In this document: positions 1-8,707 of the stretch, piece after piece
How the letters are laid out: each line of letters begins with the position of its first letter
Numbering within the stretch: the first letter of the stretch is position 1
Made by a program: the position numbers and the translations under genes
Notes under the pieces: generated by a model
The model's input: the letters and a program-made list of their open reading frames with translations, nothing else
Told to the model about the DNA's origin: nothing
Database searches by the model: none
DNA from: Gp1-AA133 sp964641665
GTDB lineage: Bacteria > Acidobacteriota > Terriglobia > Terriglobales > Acidobacteriaceae
DNA: 64,000 nucleotides
Direction: 5' to 3'
Assembly (NCBI GenBank): GCA_964641665.1
Contig: CAZXKO010000023.1
Location: forward strand, 1-64,000

Positions 1-2
1 CC

Positions 3-155
3 TATGCGACCCTCTACACCGGAGGCTCCGGCGGCTTTGTTGCCTCCACCGCCGCTCCGATTGCTACCGGGTGGAGCGATCCAGTTCCCGGGCGGGTCTT
101 TCTCCCGCTGTGGACCAGCGCCTTTTCACGGCGCACCAGAGCCGCTTGGTTATGA
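3..155 (+). CDS. possible C-terminal tail of a gene entering from the left
   Basis: The third forward frame is open from the window edge to a TGA at 153-155 and gives about 50 residues rich in Gly, Ala and Thr, ending in an Arg-rich stretch. The composition would suit the end of a membrane or secreted protein, but I recognise no family. There is no start codon with a ribosome binding site inside the window, so if real it belongs to a gene that begins upstream. The neighbouring frame beginning at 4 is proline-rich and looks like a shadow. Support is weak because the whole first kilobase is degenerate. Confidence 0.22.
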   Translation, partial: YATLYTGGSGGFVASTAAPIATGWSDPVPGRVFLPLWTSAFSRRTRAAWL

Positions 156-363
156 GCGCCATGGAAATATTTGGTCAGATATCCACGGTAGGCCTTTGAC
201 GCGGAGTTGCTCCGGGCAGGGTGGGGGGACGGAAACTAGTCGTGGAGAATGACATTTAGGAGTGAGCCATGCACTTTGTAACGCACTCCCCTGTTCATAG
301 TTGATGAAGCCTAACTTCTTGAACCTTGTTCATAAAAAAAACTGATTCTTGGGGCAGGTGTCG

Positions 364-401
364 GGTGGCCCACTCAAGCCCGGTTTTGGCTTGAGTGGGG
401 C
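364..401. repeat. REP-type hairpin, copy 1
   Basis: A perfect 12-bp inverted repeat (369-380 with 388-399) encloses a 7-nt loop CGGTTTT. It is preceded by GGTGGC and followed by GGGC. It lies just past the 3' end of the RAYT remnant (on the minus strand), which is where REP palindromes normally sit relative to their transposase. Two further hairpins at 872 and 1322 share the same architecture. Confidence 0.75.
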
Positions 402-424
402 AGCTCGACAGCTGGACAGGGTAT

Positions 425-580
425 TCCCGCCGCTCGTTCGCGCTTTCGTGCCGTCCATTCTGACTCGATCTCGACCCGTCCCTCACAGCGGGTTGCGTGG
501 CGGAAACTGCTCCACGCCCAGTCCTCCGGACGTTCGCACATGCCCCGCTTGACCGGATTGCGATGAATGTAGCGCAGCGC
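425..580 (-). pseudogene. remnant of a REP-associated tyrosine transposase (RAYT, Y1 family)
   Basis: The minus-strand translation holds the characteristic C-terminal block of RAYT proteins: ALRYIHRNPVKRG, then a PEDW-WSSFRH segment, then an EIESEWTA ending. RAYTs are HUH/Y1 single-strand transposases that act on REP palindromes. The catalytic HUH motif and tyrosine, which should lie further upstream on this strand (above 580), are missing, and the open frame there is unrelated text. Only about 50 residues of a usual 150-250 survive, so this is a decayed copy. REP-type hairpins flank it at 364 and 872. Confidence 0.72.
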
Positions 581-800
581 GGTGCCCCGGGTTCGCGTCC
601 GTTCTGTGGACGCTAACCTGGGTTCACTCCCCACCCTGGCCGACCGAACTAGAGCCACGCAGCGGCGGCAGAGGATAGCCCCCCAGACGTTAAGTCCGGG
701 GTAAGCTCGCCCGCCCAATCGCCACTCCCGTGGGGACGACACCCGGTGCAGCTGGCATGAGCCCGCCAGCGGAGGTTCGATTCCCCCGGATGCCGTGTGG

Positions 801-821
801 GGCGGACACTACTTGTCCGCC
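801..821. repeat. 8-bp hairpin
   Basis: The perfect inverted repeat GGCGGACA (801-808) and TGTCCGCC (814-821) is separated by 5 nt. No T-tract follows, so it is not an intrinsic terminator. It sits among other palindromes in the degenerate region. Confidence 0.55.
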
Positions 822-871
822 AAAAGCAATGGCCCATCCCCATCCATCTCCGATCCATCCAGTAGTCCGTC

Positions 872-911
872 GGTGGCTGCCCCAACCTTCGCGGTTTTCG
901 AAGAGTGGGGA
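872..911. repeat. REP-type hairpin, copy 2
   Basis: Left arm 880-891 and right arm 899-910 pair at 10 of 12 positions around the 7-nt loop CGGTTTT, the same loop as the copy at 364. GGTGGC precedes the left arm and GAGTGGGG ends the right arm, as in the other two copies. Confidence 0.65.
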
Positions 912-1321
912 AGCACACCCCCGCGGAGCCGAAGGCGATCTGCCGTTGGCAGATACCCCCCCTCCCCCATGGTCTTGTGGAATGAGACACATGCAGGCGA
1001 GAGCGGGCTGAAATCTTTGGTTTCAAAGAACTTATAGACAAAATATTCCGGACAAAGGACTTAGCGTCCGGAGGTTCTGTCGTCGAGAGATACGCCCGGC
1101 GAGTTAGCCTTATTCGGAACGGATGAGGGAAAAGATTAGGACCGTGATTACGCTCCAGTGTGACGGGTGAACATTGCGTGCCTTCGAGATCCGGCGAAGG
1201 GTGCCCGCCGGCAGCCCGGAGCCAGCCAGAACGCCATCGTCGCCGAAATCGACGAAAACGCGGTTGCCCGTCATCTGCTGGAGGCACTCAACCTTGGACC
1301 GCCGCCCGGAGTCAGGTGAGG

Positions 1322-1362
1322 CGGGTGGCGCATTCATTCGCGCCGTTTGCGAATGAGTGGGG
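1322..1362. repeat. REP-type hairpin, copy 3
   Basis: Arms 1331-1341 and 1349-1359 form 11 pairs (one T-G) around the 7-nt loop GCCGTTT. The shared GGGTGGC leader and GAGTGGGGC trailer identify it with the copies at 364 and 872, in the same orientation. The stem bases differ between copies while pairing is kept. Confidence 0.65.
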
Positions 1363-1418
1363 CTACGACGCGACTGAAGGTGGGATATGGTGAACTGGCG
1401 GATCGGCTGCGCTCGACC

Positions 1419-1877
1419 TCACGCGCCGAACTGGCGCAGGTGGTGGTCCATGTGGAGGTAGGCCAGACGCATCCATTCGGCGTCGGACATCCGGCCAAAA
1501 TGGGGATGAGGCTGCCACTCAAAGTCTCGGGGCTGGCGCGCGAAGTGGTCTACGAGGTTCTGCAGTTCGCGCAGATTGGCGGCGAACACGGTGGGGGGCG
1601 TGCCGCCGGCCTGCTGGTCCAACTCGGGCGCGGTTTTGTATCCCTTGGGCCAGGGGATGGGAGCCCAGAGCGCTGCCCACTTCAGGAAAATGCGGGGATA
1701 CGGAACGGGGACGGGGCGCACCGGTTTCAGGCTCATGTACATCCGGAATCCGTCGGACAAGTGACAGACCATCTGGTGCGCGGACATCTTTCCCCAGCGG
1801 CGCGGAGTGGTGGGATGGACGGATTGCAGTCGGGCGAGGACTTCGTCTTTGTCTTTGGGGTGCAGGAGAGTTTTCAT
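1419..1877 (-). CDS. DinB-like / DUF1569 family protein
   Basis: This 152-residue protein fits the DinB/DUF1569 four-helix-bundle fold, a group of usually metal-binding proteins of uncertain reaction related to thiol-dependent enzymes. Visible candidate metal ligands are His34 and His39 in the MSAHQMVCHL segment and the C-terminal cluster His142, His145 and His146. I chose the ATG at 1877; a GTG at 1928 would add 17 residues unlike the family. Neither start has a strong Shine-Dalgarno. It is transcribed divergently from the small gene at 2002. Confidence 0.72.
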   Translation of the reverse strand: MKTLLHPKDKDEVLARLQSVHPTTPRRWGKMSAHQMVCHLSDGFRMYMSLKPVRPVPVPYPRIFLKWAALWAPIPWPKGYKTAPELDQQAGGTPPTVFAANLRELQNLVDHFARQPRDFEWQPHPHFGRMSDAEWMRLAYLHMDHHLRQFGA

Positions 1878-1930
1878 TGCAGATACGCCAACGCAGGCAT
1901 TTTTGAATTCAATGCCGAAAGTGTTCACAA

Positions 1931-1969
1931 TTGCACAGTTTTAGGTGCATTCATAATGCATTCTACAAT
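1931..1969 (+). promoter_or_regulatory. candidate promoter for the small gene at 2002
   Basis: The divergent spacer is AT-rich compared with its surroundings. It contains TTGCAC at 1931-1936 and two -10-like hexamers, CATAAT (1952-1957) and TACAAT (1964-1969). Spacing of the first pair is 15 bp, shorter than ideal. This is a motif match only. Confidence 0.3.
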
Positions 1970-2001
1970 TGCTGACAGTTTCGTTCGCAGTGGGGTGTGT
2001 T

Positions 2002-2247
2002 ATGGACATGAACGAACGGCAAATTGCGCTCTCCGTGCTCGAAAGTCTAAGAGAAGACCTGGCTTACGTACGTCTCAACAATGGGAGCCGCATCGTCGAC
2101 GTAGCCGACTTTCGGCAGTACCTCTATGAACAGATGGGCCGGATCCGGACATCCGCGCACGTCACTCAGGCGCTGTTCGGGACCGGAAGTGGCCCCGGGC
2201 AAGACCTCATCAACCGCACCGGCGATAACGGTAAAGCACATCTATAG
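2002..2247 (+). CDS. hypothetical small protein (81 aa)
   Basis: This 81-residue, largely polar protein begins MDMNERQIALSVLESLRED. The first half is predicted helical and charged and the tail is Gly-rich. No signal peptide, membrane segment or cysteine motif is visible and I recognise no family. The start at 2002 follows GGGGTGTGTT, a weak ribosome binding site, below candidate promoter hexamers. The antisense frame across the same bases is a shadow. It could be a small regulator, but nothing in the sequence proves a function. Confidence 0.42.
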   Translation: MDMNERQIALSVLESLREDLAYVRLNNGSRIVDVADFRQYLYEQMGRIRTSAHVTQALFGTGSGPGQDLINRTGDNGKAHL

Positions 2248-2323
2248 AGCGGGCGTCGGAGTCCTCCACTCATTCGCGATTGGCACGAATCAATTGGGGA
2301 CTACGATGCTTACGGTGCCCCTA

Positions 2324-3496
2324 CTACGACGCTACGGCGACTTGCGATCCGCTCTTGTCGGCGCGGAAGCGCAGCAGCGCGGCGATGTTGCCGACTTTGT
2401 CGAACTCCTCGTCGTTCTTGACGTAAAACAGTTCGATGTCGCGGCGGATCGCCATGGGAACCATGGCATCGCAGACATCCTCCAGATCGCGCGTCGCTTT
2501 GCCGCAGACTACGCAGTAGGGGACCATGTGGGAATCGACGTGGCCGCAGCTGCCGCATTCCACCGCGCGGGCGGTGTAGTTCTCACCCAGCAGCAGAACC
2601 TGTACTTCTCCTAGTTCTAACGAGCGCAGCACGCGGCGCAGGCCGGTGACTCCGCGGCCGTTGCCTTTGGCCAGACTAAGAGTCTCGCGGACGAGGGTTT
2701 CGCGGCGATGGTCCTGGGCCAGGCGCAGGGCGTGATTGGCATGCTCGCGGATCTGGTCGAGGGTCAGGGTGGCGACGTCGGCGGGAAAGTGGCCGAGCAG
2801 GCGCTGTTTGACGTAGGGGTGCAGGTGCGATTCGAACTCCGACCAGTTGGTGTCGTGACAGCCGATGACCAGTTTCTCCCATAGGCCGCGCTCGAGTTCT
2901 TCCTGCAGTCGGTCGGCCACGGCTTTGTAGTGCTGGCGGGCTTCGTTGGCGACGCGGCGCTGCACGTGGCCAGCATCGTATCCGGCGTAGCCGTCGCTGC
3001 GGCTGCGCGGCAGATTATGGAAAAGGGCGCCGCGTTCCTTGAGGTCGTCGAGGCGGAGGTCGAAGAAGCGTCCACGCTGGCGGTCGACCAGGGCGACGCA
3101 CAGTTTGGGTTGCGCGCCCAGCAGAGCGGCCAGGGGCTTCAGGTGGAAGCGGCGGTTCACGAACAATTGCGTGCCGGGCAGCTGCGGAGGCAGGTCGAAT
3201 TCGCGCCAGATCTTTTTGGTGGCGGAGGCGAACACGGCCTTGGCGCGGGCCTGGTTGCCGCGCAGGTTGTTGGCAATTTCGAGGATGCGGTCCAGGTCTT
3301 CGCGGGCGCAAGGGCTCTTGCCGTGCTTCTCGGCTTCGCGCAGCGCCTGGCGGACGAGGTCCTTGGCCAGGATGGTTTCTTCCTTGTGCGACCGGTTCTG
3401 CGGAGTGTGAGGCTGAAAGTAAAAACTCAGAGCGCAACCGTCGCCGTTGGACTGGAATGCGGCCAGCTCTCGGATGTCCTCGCGGGTGATCATCAC
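2324..3496 (-). CDS. bacterial archaeo-eukaryotic release-factor-like protein (baeRF family)
   Basis: This 390-residue protein resembles the bacterial relatives of eRF1/Pelota, which act on stalled or resting ribosomes. An N-terminal alpha/beta region is followed by an eRF1 domain-2-like RNase-H-fold segment (about 131-250) and a domain-3-like L7Ae-fold segment (about 255-380). The latter is interrupted by a zinc ribbon with Cys314, Cys317, Cys328 and Cys331. AGGAG lies 6 nt before a GTG at 3496 and 9 nt before an ATG at 3493, so either may be the start. It lies 28 bp downstream of the hibernation-factor/sigma fusion on the same strand. Bacterial eRF1-like genes are known to neighbour hibernation-factor genes, which supports the family call. 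Confidence 0.78.
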   Translation of the reverse strand: MMITREDIRELAAFQSNGDGCALSFYFQPHTPQNRSHKEETILAKDLVRQALREAEKHGKSPCAREDLDRILEIANNLRGNQARAKAVFASATKKIWREFDLPPQLPGTQLFVNRRFHLKPLAALLGAQPKLCVALVDRQRGRFFDLRLDDLKERGALFHNLPRSRSDGYAGYDAGHVQRRVANEARQHYKAVADRLQEELERGLWEKLVIGCHDTNWSEFESHLHPYVKQRLLGHFPADVATLTLDQIREHANHALRLAQDHRRETLVRETLSLAKGNGRGVTGLRRVLRSLELGEVQVLLLGENYTARAVECGSCGHVDSHMVPYCVVCGKATRDLEDVCDAMVPMAIRRDIELFYVKNDEEFDKVGNIAALLRFRADKSGSQVAVAS

Positions 3497-3524
3497 GATT
3501 TTCTCCTGCGTGCTGAGAAATGAA

Positions 3525-4565
3525 CTACGCGGTGCTTCGTGCTACCAGTGTTTGCTTGGACGGAGCGGCGAACAGGGGGGACTTGCGCAGGTGCTCGCTG
3601 GCAACCAACACGGAAGCACGGACGTCATCGAGCTTACGGTCGGTGATGACAGCGATTTCGTCGTGGGTGAAGCCTTCCACCGCATAGAGGATGAAGGCTT
3701 CCCGGGCGGAGCGGTCGGTGCCGCGCAGGGCGACTTCGACCAAGCGGAGCAATTCGTCCGAAGAAGCGATCTGCTCAGGAGTGGAGACGCGCTGGTCGGC
3801 AATGACGGTCGCTCCGAGGATGGCCTCGTCCGGTTGATGAAACTGGAGCTCGGCTTCGTCGCTGGCCTTCACGTTTCGTTTGCGCGCGGAGTCTTCGAGA
3901 TGGACGCTGCCGTTGTGTTCGTGCGCGCGGCGCGCCAATTCGTCCATGGAGTGGAGAGCGAGCCGGTATAACCAAGGTTCGAGCGCGACGCGTTCGGGCT
4001 TGTCGCCGCCGCCCAGAGCGCGGGCGATGGCTTCGTCGATGACTTCGTCTTTGGTGACCGATTCGCCTTCGATCTGCTCTGAGGTTTCGCGGAAATAGAG
4101 CTCGCGCTCGACGAAGCGTTCGAGGCGCGCCAGGTTGATGTTGACGTAGGTGCGGACGTCGTCGCCGCAGATGAGTGGAGCCTGCACCGCGGCGAGCGTG
4201 TCCTCGAAGGGGACTTGCCGTTCGGGGCGCGTTTCGGTTCCCCGCCGCCAGCGTGGCCACTTGTGGGTGGAGCGCAGAAGATCCTTATGGCGGATGATCT
4301 GCTGCAGGAGGTCGTCGAAGGCGGCTTTTACGGCCGAGGAGGGCGTGGAAGCTTTCTTCTCGGCGGCCATCTGGCCGGAGGGCAGACGAAGATTCAGAGA
4401 AACGACGACGCCTTCGCGAGGGGAGTTCTCCTCGATGAGTCCCTTGAGATGAACGAGTTCGGGGCGAAAGGCCTGCAGGCGTTTTCGCAGTTTTTCCACC
4501 TGCTGGTGTACTTCTTTTTCAATGTCAGGAGTTTTGCGGACTTTATATCCAATATGAACGTTCAT
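3525..4565 (-). CDS. ribosome hibernation factor (HPF/RaiA)-sigma-70-like fusion protein
   Basis: This 346-residue protein has two unrelated parts. Residues 1-100 resemble the HPF/RaiA (sigma-54 modulation) ribosome-binding domain, with a basic N-terminal strand, a helix and a beta hairpin. Residues about 137-216 look like sigma-70 region 2 (EVIDEAIARAL, then EPWLYRLALHSMDELARR). Residues about 273-328 look like region 4 with its helix-turn-helix (EGFTHDEIAVI, then VRASVLVASEHLRK). The ATG at 4565 has GAGG 5 nt upstream; earlier starts are unlikely. It probably shares a transcript with the eRF1-like gene. A hibernation domain joined to a sigma-like domain suggests coupling of ribosome state to transcription, which is inference. 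Confidence 0.8.
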   Translation of the reverse strand: MNVHIGYKVRKTPDIEKEVHQQVEKLRKRLQAFRPELVHLKGLIEENSPREGVVVSLNLRLPSGQMAAEKKASTPSSAVKAAFDDLLQQIIRHKDLLRSTHKWPRWRRGTETRPERQVPFEDTLAAVQAPLICGDDVRTYVNINLARLERFVERELYFRETSEQIEGESVTKDEVIDEAIARALGGGDKPERVALEPWLYRLALHSMDELARRAHEHNGSVHLEDSARKRNVKASDEAELQFHQPDEAILGATVIADQRVSTPEQIASSDELLRLVEVALRGTDRSAREAFILYAVEGFTHDEIAVITDRKLDDVRASVLVASEHLRKSPLFAAPSKQTLVARSTA

Positions 4566-4718
4566 GAGAGCCTCGGAAACCGGGAGTAGATCCCGTGAAG
4601 CTATCAATTTCTCTTTACAAGTCGGATTCTACACCCACCGGGAATGGTGCAATCGTGCTTTTGAAAAAATTTACCTCACCGCGGGCCGAAGTAGTGTGAT
4701 CCCTGTACTTGCGAAAGG

Positions 4719-4776
4719 CAGGTCTCAGGTCTTAGGTCTTAGGTCTTAGGTCTTAGGTTTTGGGTGTCAGGTTTTT
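4719..4776. repeat. tandem word repeat (AGGTCTT/AGGTCTC units)
   Basis: Imperfect 7-8 nt units reading AGGTCTTAGGTCTT run across this stretch and enter the 3' end of the small minus-strand gene at 4753. The same words recur in other spacers of the window. An inverted version lies at 5025-5060. Confidence 0.7.
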
Positions 4777-4953
4777 GGTAGGCGTCGAATCGGAGGCTTG
4801 CGGGGAATCCGGCGACACGGCGGTTGTGGCGCGGGTGGAATCGGCGAGGGCTTTCTTGACCGCTTCGTTTTCCATCGGATCACTCTTCAAGCGCAGCACC
4901 AACACACCTGAAACGATCAGGATGACTAAAGCGGCGATCGCGAGAATCGTCAT
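4753..4953 (-). CDS. small single-pass membrane protein (66 aa)
   Basis: The 66-residue product starts with a clear transmembrane segment (MTILAIAALVILIVSGVLVL), followed by a short basic stop and a Ser/Thr/Pro-rich tail. I recognise no family. Its last residues are encoded by the word-repeat DNA, which may have replaced an original terminus. Upstream on this strand is the spacer towards mqnE, about 110 bp away on the same strand, so it may be a distal cistron of that transcript. The inverted word repeats on either side are unusual. Confidence 0.45.
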   Translation of the reverse strand: MTILAIAALVILIVSGVLVLRLKSDPMENEAVKKALADSTRATTAVSPDSPQASDSTPTKNLTPKT

Positions 4954-5024
4954 GTTCTAAGCCGATGGCTCTTGGTTCATAGCTCGTGGCTTTTAAGCTT
5001 GGCTCTTCCCTGCACTCATTTCTC

Positions 5025-5060
5025 GGACCTGAAACCTGAGACCCAAGACCTGAGACCCGG
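5025..5060. repeat. word repeat, inverted orientation
   Basis: CCTGAAACCTGAGACCCAAG and its continuation are the reverse complement of the AGGTCTC/GGGTCTT words seen at 4719, 22853, 27818 and 40533. It ends 3 bp before the mqnE stop codon. Confidence 0.6.
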
Positions 5061-5062
5061 TT

Positions 5063-6193
<1,131 letters not shown>

Positions 6194-6270
6194 ACACCTT
6201 GATGATAGCGCAGGGGGGAGGGGATGTCACAGCGGGAGGCTCTGGGCTTTGGGCTTGGCCTAGGAAACGC

Positions 6271-6309
6271 AAGGTCCCTCCACTCGCTTCGCTTCGGTCG
6301 GGATGACAG
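6271..6309. repeat. interspersed spacer repeat (AAGGTCCCTC...GGGATGACA)
   Basis: The segment opens AAGGTCCCTC and closes CGGGATGACA with a region rich in CTCGCTTCG words between. Matching openings and closings recur at 36591-36654, and related forms at 11301-11378 and 34671-34715. It lies in the mqnE/prenyltransferase spacer. Confidence 0.6.
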
Positions 6310-6338
6310 AGTTACCGGGAGTACCGCGTCAAACAGGA

Positions 6339-7202
6339 TCAGCGACGCAGCAATAAGTCGGCGGCGATGAAGACGAAGAATACGACCGAGATTACCCCGT
6401 TCATGGTGAAGAAGGCGGCGTTGAGTTTCGAGAGGTCTGTCGGGTGGACGAGGGAGTGTTCGTAGGCAAGCAAGAGGGCCACGGCGACGACTCCGACGAT
6501 GGCCAACTTACCCAGGCCGAAGGCGAGGAGCAGCGCGATCAACAGGAGGAGCATGATCCCGTGGAAGAGGCGGGCGACGACGAGCGCCCCGCGGATTCCG
6601 AGGTGGCGTGGAATCGAGTGGAGGCCGGATTGGCGGTCGAAATCGTAGTCCTGGCAGGCGTAGAGAACGTCGAAACCTCCGACCCAGAAGGTGACCGCCG
6701 CAGTGAGCAGAAGGATGCGCGGGTCGAGCGCGCCGCGGACGGCGATCCAAGCGGCGGCAGGGGCAATGCCCAGGGAGAGTCCGAGGACCAGGTGCGACCA
6801 GCGAGTGAAGCGTTTTGTGTAGGAATAGAAAAGGATAACTGCGAGGGCTACGGGAGAGAGGATGAAGCTGAGGCGGTTCAGTTGCGAAGCTGCCAGGATA
6901 AAGATGGCGCAGGAAGCCATGACGAAGGTGGTGACGAAAGAAGGAGTGAGAGTTCCAGCCGGAAGCGCGCGGGTTTGGGTGCGGGGATTGGCGGCATCGA
7001 TGGAAGCGTCGGCAACGCGGTTAAAGGCCATCGCTGCGGAACGGGCCGAGACCATGGCGACGACGATCCAAGCAAGTTGATGGGCGGCGGGCAGGCCTCC
7101 GGCGGCGAGCATTGCGCCGCAAAGGGCAAACGGGAGTGCGAAAATGGAGTGCTCCCACTTGATCATCTCCAGCGTCGTGCGGAGATTGTGGAAGAGCGGC
7201 AC
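6339..7202 (-). CDS. mqnP: UbiA-family prenyltransferase, probably menaquinone-pathway MqnP
   Basis: This 287-residue integral membrane protein has 8-9 hydrophobic segments and the two Asp-rich motifs of UbiA enzymes: NRVADASID (Asn61, Asp65, Asp69) and DYDFD (185-189). These bind Mg-diphosphate of the polyprenyl donor. UbiA enzymes attach a polyprenyl chain to an aromatic acid. Beside mqnE the likely acceptor is dihydroxynaphthoate from the futalosine route rather than 4-hydroxybenzoate, although automated annotation often says UbiA. It lies upstream of mqnE on the same strand and may share a transcript. Confidence 0.83.
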   Translation of the reverse strand: MPLFHNLRTTLEMIKWEHSIFALPFALCGAMLAAGGLPAAHQLAWIVVAMVSARSAAMAFNRVADASIDAANPRTQTRALPAGTLTPSFVTTFVMASCAIFILAASQLNRLSFILSPVALAVILFYSYTKRFTRWSHLVLGLSLGIAPAAAWIAVRGALDPRILLLTAAVTFWVGGFDVLYACQDYDFDRQSGLHSIPRHLGIRGALVVARLFHGIMLLLLIALLLAFGLGKLAIVGVVAVALLLAYEHSLVHPTDLSKLNAAFFTMNGVISVVFFVFIAADLLLRR

Positions 7203-7393
7203 GGGCTTATTTTAGCAGCAGCGCCAGTCCGGATTGTGTACGCGATGTCTCGATCAGACTTCTGGTTGCAGCGCTATTGCGCTTGCACCACCCGCCCGCA
7301 CAACAAAAGTAACCGCCTCCGGGGAACGACCATCTAACAGGGAGTGTGAGAGGCGTGCAGAACGGACGCTTCCTTTCTAAGTATCGGACGAAC

Positions 7394-8533
7394 ATGCCAA
7401 ATTCCAAATCCGAAGTTGCCGGGTTGCGCACCCGAATTGCGATCTTTGTCATAGTGATTCAATCGATTCTTTTTCTTGCCCACTGGTTCGTCTATAAGAC
7501 CTGGACCGCGTTCCGTCCCGCTCCCGACCTGCCGGGGATTCGTGGGCTGCAAGTCACTCTCGGCTTGTTGTCAGTAAGCTTTGTAGCAGCCACTCTGCTC
7601 GCCTTTCGCTATTCCAACGTTCTCGTGCGGGTGGTTTACCGCGTTGCGGGCATCTGGCTGGGAATTTTGAACTTCTCGTTCGTGGCAGCCTGTTTCTGCT
7701 GGCTGGCGTACCTGGGAGTACGAGTGTCGGGAGTGCACGTGGGGCGCCCCGCGATTGCGGACCTGATGTTTGGACTGGCCATTCTCACCAGCATCTATGG
7801 CGTCATTAACGCGGCCTGGGTGCGCGTCAGAAGGATCCGGGTCAAGTTACCGAACCTGCCTCAGTCCTGGCGTGGCCGTGTCGCCGCAATGGTATCGGAC
7901 GTTCATCTAGGCCCGGTCAACGGGTACAGGTTCATGCGGCGTATCGTGACCAAGCTTCGGCGATTGCGGCCGGACGCGGTTTTCATCACGGGCGATCTGT
8001 ACGACGGGAGCAAGGTGGACCAGGATGCGGTAGCCACACCGTGGAAGGAGATCTCTCCGCCATTTGGCTCCTACTTCGTGACCGGGAACCATGAGGAGTT
8101 TTCTGACTCGAGTAAGTACCTTGACGCCGTGACTCGATCCGGGATACGGGTGCTCAACAACGAGAAAGTGACGATAGATGGTTTGCAGATCGTGGGGGTG
8201 CAGGACCGCGATCTCGCCAACCCCGAGCGCTTCCGGACGATCCTGAAGCGGGCGGAGGTTGACCGTAACCGGGCTAGTATTCTGCTCGCCCACGCGCCGC
8301 ACCGCGTGGCGATTGCCGAAAAGGAAGGCATCTCCCTGCAGCTTTCAGGGCATACCCATGGCGGACAGATCTTCCCATTCACGTGGTTTACGCGACGCGT
8401 GTTCCGGGAGTTTACGTACGGGCTGAAGCGGTTCGGGAAGCTGCTGGTGTACACGTCGAGTGGAGCTGGAACCTGGGGACCTCCGATGCGCGTGGGAACA
8501 CAGCCCGAGGTTCTGCTGATCGAGTTCGAGTAG
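7394..8533 (+). CDS. membrane-anchored metallophosphoesterase (YkuE-like)
   Basis: The 379-residue product begins with about four transmembrane segments, followed by a calcineurin-like phosphoesterase domain. Metal-binding motifs are in order: SDVHLG, GDLYDG, GNHEE, the LAHAPHR segment and GHTHGGQ. This matches the class III/YkuE group, several of which hydrolyse phospho-lipids or nucleotides; the substrate cannot be read from sequence. The ATG at 7394 is used, though a GTG at 7346 in the same frame is possible and would lengthen the N-terminus. The gene stands alone on the plus strand. Confidence 0.85.
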   Translation: MPNSKSEVAGLRTRIAIFVIVIQSILFLAHWFVYKTWTAFRPAPDLPGIRGLQVTLGLLSVSFVAATLLAFRYSNVLVRVVYRVAGIWLGILNFSFVAACFCWLAYLGVRVSGVHVGRPAIADLMFGLAILTSIYGVINAAWVRVRRIRVKLPNLPQSWRGRVAAMVSDVHLGPVNGYRFMRRIVTKLRRLRPDAVFITGDLYDGSKVDQDAVATPWKEISPPFGSYFVTGNHEEFSDSSKYLDAVTRSGIRVLNNEKVTIDGLQIVGVQDRDLANPERFRTILKRAEVDRNRASILLAHAPHRVAIAEKEGISLQLSGHTHGGQIFPFTWFTRRVFREFTYGLKRFGKLLVYTSSGAGTWGPPMRVGTQPEVLLIEFE

Positions 8534-8707
8534 TCCGCTCACCGGGTGCCATTGGCTTTTGTGAGGCGGTTTGCGACTCTACCAGTCGCCTCGATACTAA
8601 TCTCCTAACTAGTCTCCTAATTCCAGAGTGACCTTGAAGTTCGAATCACCCCAATTCACGTATCGGGACCGCCTAGCAGAGAGTCTTGACAATACGGAGG
8701 GGCGGCG

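Larger units (their letters stand above)
581..1418. other. gene-free stretch with hairpins
   Basis: No frame here has recognisable protein content, a credible ribosome binding site or consistent codon use; the overlapping frames on both strands look like GC-rich shadows. It holds hairpins: GGCGGACA/TGTCCGCC at 801-821, a REP-type element at 872-911, CCGGAC/GTCCGG at 1048-1071 and another REP-type element at 1322-1361. It reads as a graveyard of palindromic repeats next to the RAYT fragment. Confidence 0.55.

Noticed and set aside
4..252. proline-rich 82-codon frame at the left edge
   Set aside because: Low-complexity Pro/Leu text without a ribosome binding site; the neighbouring frame from 3 to 155 is a slightly better candidate for a real gene tail.
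649..1287. 212-codon minus-strand frame and several overlapping frames
   Set aside because: They run over palindromic repeats and carry no family signal. Frames on both strands are equally long, which suggests GC bias only.
2930..3523. plus-strand frame opposite the eRF1-like gene
   Set aside because: Val/Glu/Gly-rich antisense text without motifs; the minus strand has a ribosome binding site and a zinc ribbon.
4719..4776. tandem words considered as a CRISPR array
   Set aside because: Units are 7-8 nt with no unique spacers, and no cas genes are in the window.
8628..8652. T-loop-like GAAGTTCGAATCACC that might mark a tRNA end
   Set aside because: No acceptor stem, anticodon arm or D-arm could be paired upstream; it lies just before a protein start.
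8686..8691. perfect TTGACA that might be a -35 element for the broken membrane gene
   Set aside because: The position 17 bp downstream is occupied by the ribosome binding site and start codon, so no -10 can follow.
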